Of a DNA stretch of 64,000 nucleotides, positions 61,325 through 64,000 are shown one piece after another. Positions within the stretch are counted from its first letter, which is position 1; every line of letters starts with the position of its first letter. A program made the translations under genes and the position numbers. Source of the DNA: Pelagimonas sp050633425 (GTDB lineage Bacteria > Pseudomonadota > Alphaproteobacteria > Rhodobacterales > Rhodobacteraceae); NCBI RefSeq assembly GCF_050633425.1, contig NZ_JBOEGM010000026.1, positions 62,001 through 126,000 on the forward strand, given 5' to 3'. The notes beneath the pieces are model-generated. The model worked only from the letters and a program-made list of their open reading frames with translations. It was not told where the DNA came from and searched no databases.

Positions 61325-62206
61325 ATGGTGGAAAGCACACAATCCTCAGCTGTTGGTGAACAATCAGCAGAGACCCAGCCGGTCCCCTATGACAAACGCA
61401 ATGTCAGCTATGCCAATACCTTTACCAATCCGTGGAAAGCCAACACCATCCGTGTGATGGAATGGCTGACCGGCAAGATCCCTCTGTTGCGGATCGTTCG
61501 ACGCTTCGAAAAGCAAGGGCTGGTCGAGGGACAGGAGTTTTGGAACCGGGCGCTTGGCGTCATGGGGATCGAACTGCAAACCTCCTTGGATCAAATCAAA
61601 AACATTCCCAAAACCGGTCCTGTGGTGATTGTCGCCAACCATCCGCATGGGCTGGTTGATGGCATGGTTCTGGCCCATCTGATCGGACATGTGCGCACCG
61701 ACTACAAAATCCTGACGCGCAGCTTGCTCACCGGTGTTGAAGAGATCGACCCCTTCATGATCCCTGTGCCCTTTCCACATGAGGAAAACGCTCGGCAGCA
61801 AAGCCTTGAGATGCGCGCAAGAGCGATGGATCATCTCAAAGAGGGTGGGGTCATCGTGCTCTTTCCATCGGGTGTTGTCGCGTCAAGCGAAACGATGTTT
61901 GGCCCTGCGATTGAGGCGGGATGGAACCCCTTTACCGCCAAAATGGTCCAACGGTCCGGCGCGACTGTGGTCCCGATTTTCTTCCCCGGCCAGAACTCTC
62001 GGGTCTATCAGATTGCCAATCGCGTCTCTGCCACGATCCGTCAGGGGCTCCTGATCCATGAAGTTGTTCATGCCTGCAACCGGCCGCAAAAACCGGTGGT
62101 CGGAGAGCCGATCCCAACCGATGAGATCAAAGCCTTTGACGGCGGCCAGCGCGAGTTTGTCGCCTGGTTGCGCGAACGCACGCTGGCTTTGAAAGACCAA
62201 ACGTAA
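61325..62206 (+). CDS. 1-acyl-sn-glycerol-3-phosphate acyltransferase-like protein
   Basis: A protein of about 293 residues in the PlsC/LPLAT family. The catalytic NHPHG box is IVANHPHGLVDGM, and the second box is FPSGVVASSETMFGPAI. The start could be ATG 61325 or TTG 61301 (301 residues); neither has a strong ribosome binding site. It probably acylates a glycerolipid or ornithine lipid at the membrane. The gene ends the PTS run and is convergent with the 3-hydroxybutyryl-CoA dehydrogenase. Confidence 0.88.
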   Translation: MVESTQSSAVGEQSAETQPVPYDKRNVSYANTFTNPWKANTIRVMEWLTGKIPLLRIVRRFEKQGLVEGQEFWNRALGVMGIELQTSLDQIKNIPKTGPVVIVANHPHGLVDGMVLAHLIGHVRTDYKILTRSLLTGVEEIDPFMIPVPFPHEENARQQSLEMRARAMDHLKEGGVIVLFPSGVVASSETMFGPAIEAGWNPFTAKMVQRSGATVVPIFFPGQNSRVYQIANRVSATIRQGLLIHEVVHACNRPQKPVVGEPIPTDEIKAFDGGQREFVAWLRERTLALKDQT

Positions 62207-62254
62207 TCCAAAGGGCCGCTTCCGCGGTCATGTCTTAGGCAAGATTCAAGGTGA

Positions 62255-62275
62255 CGCGCCCCAATACAGGGCGCG
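62255..62275. terminator. Hairpin between convergent genes
   Basis: CGCGCCC (62255-62261) pairs with GGGCGCG (62269-62275) with a CAATACA loop, just before the stop codon of the 3-hydroxybutyryl-CoA dehydrogenase. No T-run follows. Confidence 0.45.
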
Positions 62276-62280
62276 CAAAC

Positions 62281-63156
62281 TCAGCGCGTCGGGACAGGCA
62301 CATCGCCACGATAGTCATAAAACCCGCGTTGGGTTTTGCGGCCCAACCAACCGGCTTCGACATATTTTGTGAGCAGCGGGCAAGGGCGGTATTTGGTATC
62401 GGCAAGCCCATCGTGCAGCACATTCATGATCGCCAAACAGGTGTCGAGCCCGATGAAATCGGCCAATTCAAGCGGCCCCATCGGGTGGTTGGCCCCGAGT
62501 TTCATCGACTGATCAATGCTGTTGACGTTCCCAACCCCTTCGAGCAGCGTGTAAACCGCTTCGTTGATCATTGGCATCAGAATGCGGTTGACGATAAACG
62601 CCGGGAAATCTTCGGCACTTGCGGCTGTTTTCCCCAGGGATTCAACCACTGCCAAACAAGAGTCATAGGTCTCTTTGTCAGTGGCGATCCCGCGGATGAG
62701 CTCGACCAATTGCATCACTGGCACCGGATTCATGAAGTGGAACCCCATGAACTTTTCCGGGCGATCCGTGCGCGATGCGAGGCGAGTGATCGAAATCGAC
62801 GACGTGTTCGAGGTCAGGATCGTGTGATCCGCCAGATTGGGAACAATTGCCTCAAAAATCTTGTGCTTGACGTCTTCACGTTCTGTTGCGGCTTCGATCA
62901 CCAGATCTGTTCCGGCGACATCGACCAAATCTTGGGTCGTAACAATGCGGGCCATCGCTGTGTCACGCTCGGCTTCACTGATCTTGTCGCGGCTCACCTG
63001 ACGGTCCAGATTGCGCTGAATAAGCGCCACAGATTTTTCCAGCGCGTCTTTGGAAATATCGTTCAAACGCACGTCATACCCAGCAAGAGCCATAACATGG
63101 GCGATTCCGTTGCCCATCTGTCCTGCGCCAACGACGCCAACCGATTTGATTTCCAT
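62281..63156 (-). CDS. 3-hydroxybutyryl-CoA dehydrogenase
   Basis: A 291-residue NAD(P)-dependent enzyme that oxidises or reduces 3-hydroxybutyryl/acetoacetyl-CoA. It has the Rossmann motif GVVGAGQMGNGIAH, the catalytic His-Glu region GFHFMNPVPVMQLVEL, and a C-terminal NHPMGPLELADFIGLD segment typical of the short 3HCDH form. The start ATG 63156 follows GAGGAAG. It may be involved in polyhydroxybutyrate or crotonyl-CoA metabolism. It may be transcribed alone. Confidence 0.95.
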   Translation of the reverse strand: MEIKSVGVVGAGQMGNGIAHVMALAGYDVRLNDISKDALEKSVALIQRNLDRQVSRDKISEAERDTAMARIVTTQDLVDVAGTDLVIEAATEREDVKHKIFEAIVPNLADHTILTSNTSSISITRLASRTDRPEKFMGFHFMNPVPVMQLVELIRGIATDKETYDSCLAVVESLGKTAASAEDFPAFIVNRILMPMINEAVYTLLEGVGNVNSIDQSMKLGANHPMGPLELADFIGLDTCLAIMNVLHDGLADTKYRPCPLLTKYVEAGWLGRKTQRGFYDYRGDVPVPTR

Positions 63157-63264
63157 CGGAGCTTCCTCTTCGTGATGTTGCCGAACAATAGGCGCGTGTG
63201 GCACCGGGCTGCAAGGGCCTGCAAGGGCAGGTCGCTAAACTTATAGACGCATTTGCTCTTTAGG

Positions 63265-63281
63265 CATTTCCTAACAGATTT
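63265..63281. promoter_or_regulatory. 17-mer shared with the chvI upstream region
   Basis: CATTTCCTAACAGATTT matches CATTCCTTAACAGATTT at 56662-56678 in 15 of 17 bases. It lies 44 bases before the DUF6473-like gene. It may be a common regulator or sigma-factor site, or chance; not enough data to tell. Confidence 0.35.
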
Positions 63282-63324
63282 GCGGGAATCTGTGTCTTGG
63301 GTGAGAAAATTATAGGTGGGTGAA

Positions 63325-64000
63325 ATGTCAGTACATGGCGGGGGCCATGGTGCCCTTGAATACTATCCGGTTCGTTACGGCGGGTCGCGCGTTTTGTTTC
63401 GTGGACCGCGCCGGCAACTGGATGGCGAATATTTTGCCTTTTTGGGCGGAACGGAAACGTATGGTCGATTTATTGAAAGTCCGTTTCCGACTCTGATTGA
63501 ACGGCGTTTGTCTGTGGCTTGTGCCAATTTCGGTGTGGTGAATGCCGGGGTTGATCTGTATCTCAACGATCCTGCATCAATGGATTTGGCAATTGGAAGC
63601 CGGGCTAAGGTTATCCAGGTCATGGGCGCTCAGAATATGTCTAATCGCTATTATTCTGTGCATCCGCGCCGCAATGATCGGTTTTTACGCGCGTCTGAGC
63701 GGCTGGAATCGCTGTATCCAGAGGTCGATTTTACCGAATTCCACTTTGTGCGTCACATGCTTGGCCGGTTGGGTGAGGTGTCGAAAGATCGCTATGAAAT
63801 TGTGATCGAGGAGTTGCGCTCGGCGTGGGTGGCCCGGATGAAACACATCCTGACCTTGTTGCGCGGTCAGGTGGTGTTGCTCTGGTTCGCCGATCACCCG
63901 GTTCCGACTGGGTTTGATGCGCCGCTTGACGGGGATCCGTTGTTTGTCACGCGTCAAATGATCGAAACATTGCGTCCGCGCGTGTCTGCCGTGGCCGAAG
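63325..64000 (+). CDS. DUF6473-like protein (3' end outside window)
   Basis: 225 codons are visible. The sequence HGALEYYPVRYGGSRVLFRG, ECs-like FLGGTETYGRFIESPF and VLLWFADHPVP resemble the DUF6473 family common in Rhodobacteraceae, some of which lie next to sulfotransferases. The start is ATG 63325. No signal peptide is visible. The function is unknown and the C-terminus is cut by the window edge. Confidence 0.7.
   Translation, partial: MSVHGGGHGALEYYPVRYGGSRVLFRGPRRQLDGEYFAFLGGTETYGRFIESPFPTLIERRLSVACANFGVVNAGVDLYLNDPASMDLAIGSRAKVIQVMGAQNMSNRYYSVHPRRNDRFLRASERLESLYPEVDFTEFHFVRHMLGRLGEVSKDRYEIVIEELRSAWVARMKHILTLLRGQVVLLWFADHPVPTGFDAPLDGDPLFVTRQMIETLRPRVSAVAE

Noticed and set aside
1..64000. 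CRISPR array, insertion sequence, prophage, toxin-antitoxin or anti-phage defence genes
   Set aside because: No repeat-spacer arrays, transposase or integrase motifs, or defence gene families were recognised; the genes look like core and metabolic functions.

Overview
The window looks like a chromosomal segment of a marine alphaproteobacterium of the Roseobacter group (Rhodobacteraceae). The evidence is a GcrA cell-cycle regulator, a short alphaproteobacterial-type HPr kinase in a ChvI-ChvG-HprK-RapZ-EIIA-HPr locus, an ATP-type PckA divergent from chvI, a DUF6473-like protein, an NDUFS4-like complex I subunit, many solute transporters with catabolic genes, and moderately high GC content. I saw no rRNA, tRNA, CRISPR array, insertion sequence, prophage or toxin/defence island. 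Gene order is tight and ordinary for a free-living heterotroph.

Layout. 1-2131: uvrB (minus strand, cut by the window edge) with a LexA-box-like site, then a structured intergenic region and a small complex I subunit. 2158-10887: a catabolic island with a divergent GntR regulator, a fumarylacetoacetate-hydrolase-family enzyme, an extradiol-type VOC dioxygenase, an FMN reductase, an alpha/beta hydrolase, an Ldh-family dehydrogenase, a complete TctBAC transporter and a YciI-like protein. A shared palindrome precedes both the FAH and VOC genes. 11330-15242: an AcoR-like regulator with a degenerate AAA+ domain, then a periplasmic PQQ-type sugar dehydrogenase coupled to a dihaem cytochrome c. 15353-18645: LysR, a GcoA/CYP255-like cytochrome P450 and an orphan TRAP binding protein. 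18831-20824: an overlapping sulfotransferase-sulfatase pair on the minus strand.

21288-29732: a five-gene Dpp/Opp-type ABC importer, a LysR regulator and an unusual thioesterase-TPR fusion ending at a perfect 21-bp inverted repeat. 29797-33518: enoyl-CoA hydratase and large acyl-CoA dehydrogenase, divergent from an AraC-type regulator. 33529-40176: a LacI-regulated sugar or compatible-solute ABC importer with a GH63-type glycosidase. 40259-42453: glutaryl-CoA dehydrogenase and a divergent LysR. 42467-50494: ABC-2 permease, gcrA, LysR/LysE exporter, rimO, two uncharacterised proteins, thymidine kinase and BenE. 50501-53506: FabH-like ketosynthase, CsaA, ProC and YbjN, all on the minus strand.

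53728-62206: pckA with two tandem DUF3859-like secreted proteins on the minus strand, and the chvI-chvG-hprK-rapZ-EIIA-HPr-acyltransferase run on the plus strand. This joins envelope/acid sensing, the regulatory PTS and gluconeogenesis. The window closes with a 3-hydroxybutyryl-CoA dehydrogenase and the start of a DUF6473-like gene.

Recurring themes are binding-protein genes followed by stable hairpins inside their operons, regulators divergent from their likely targets, and CoA-ester catabolism. No complete, clearly undescribed system stands out. The best candidates for new biology are the thioesterase-TPR fusion, the degenerate AcoR regulator, the CYP255-like P450 without a reductase gene, the pckA-DUF3859 coupling, and the structured intergenic regions at 1641-1748, 29741-29790 and 48518-48684.
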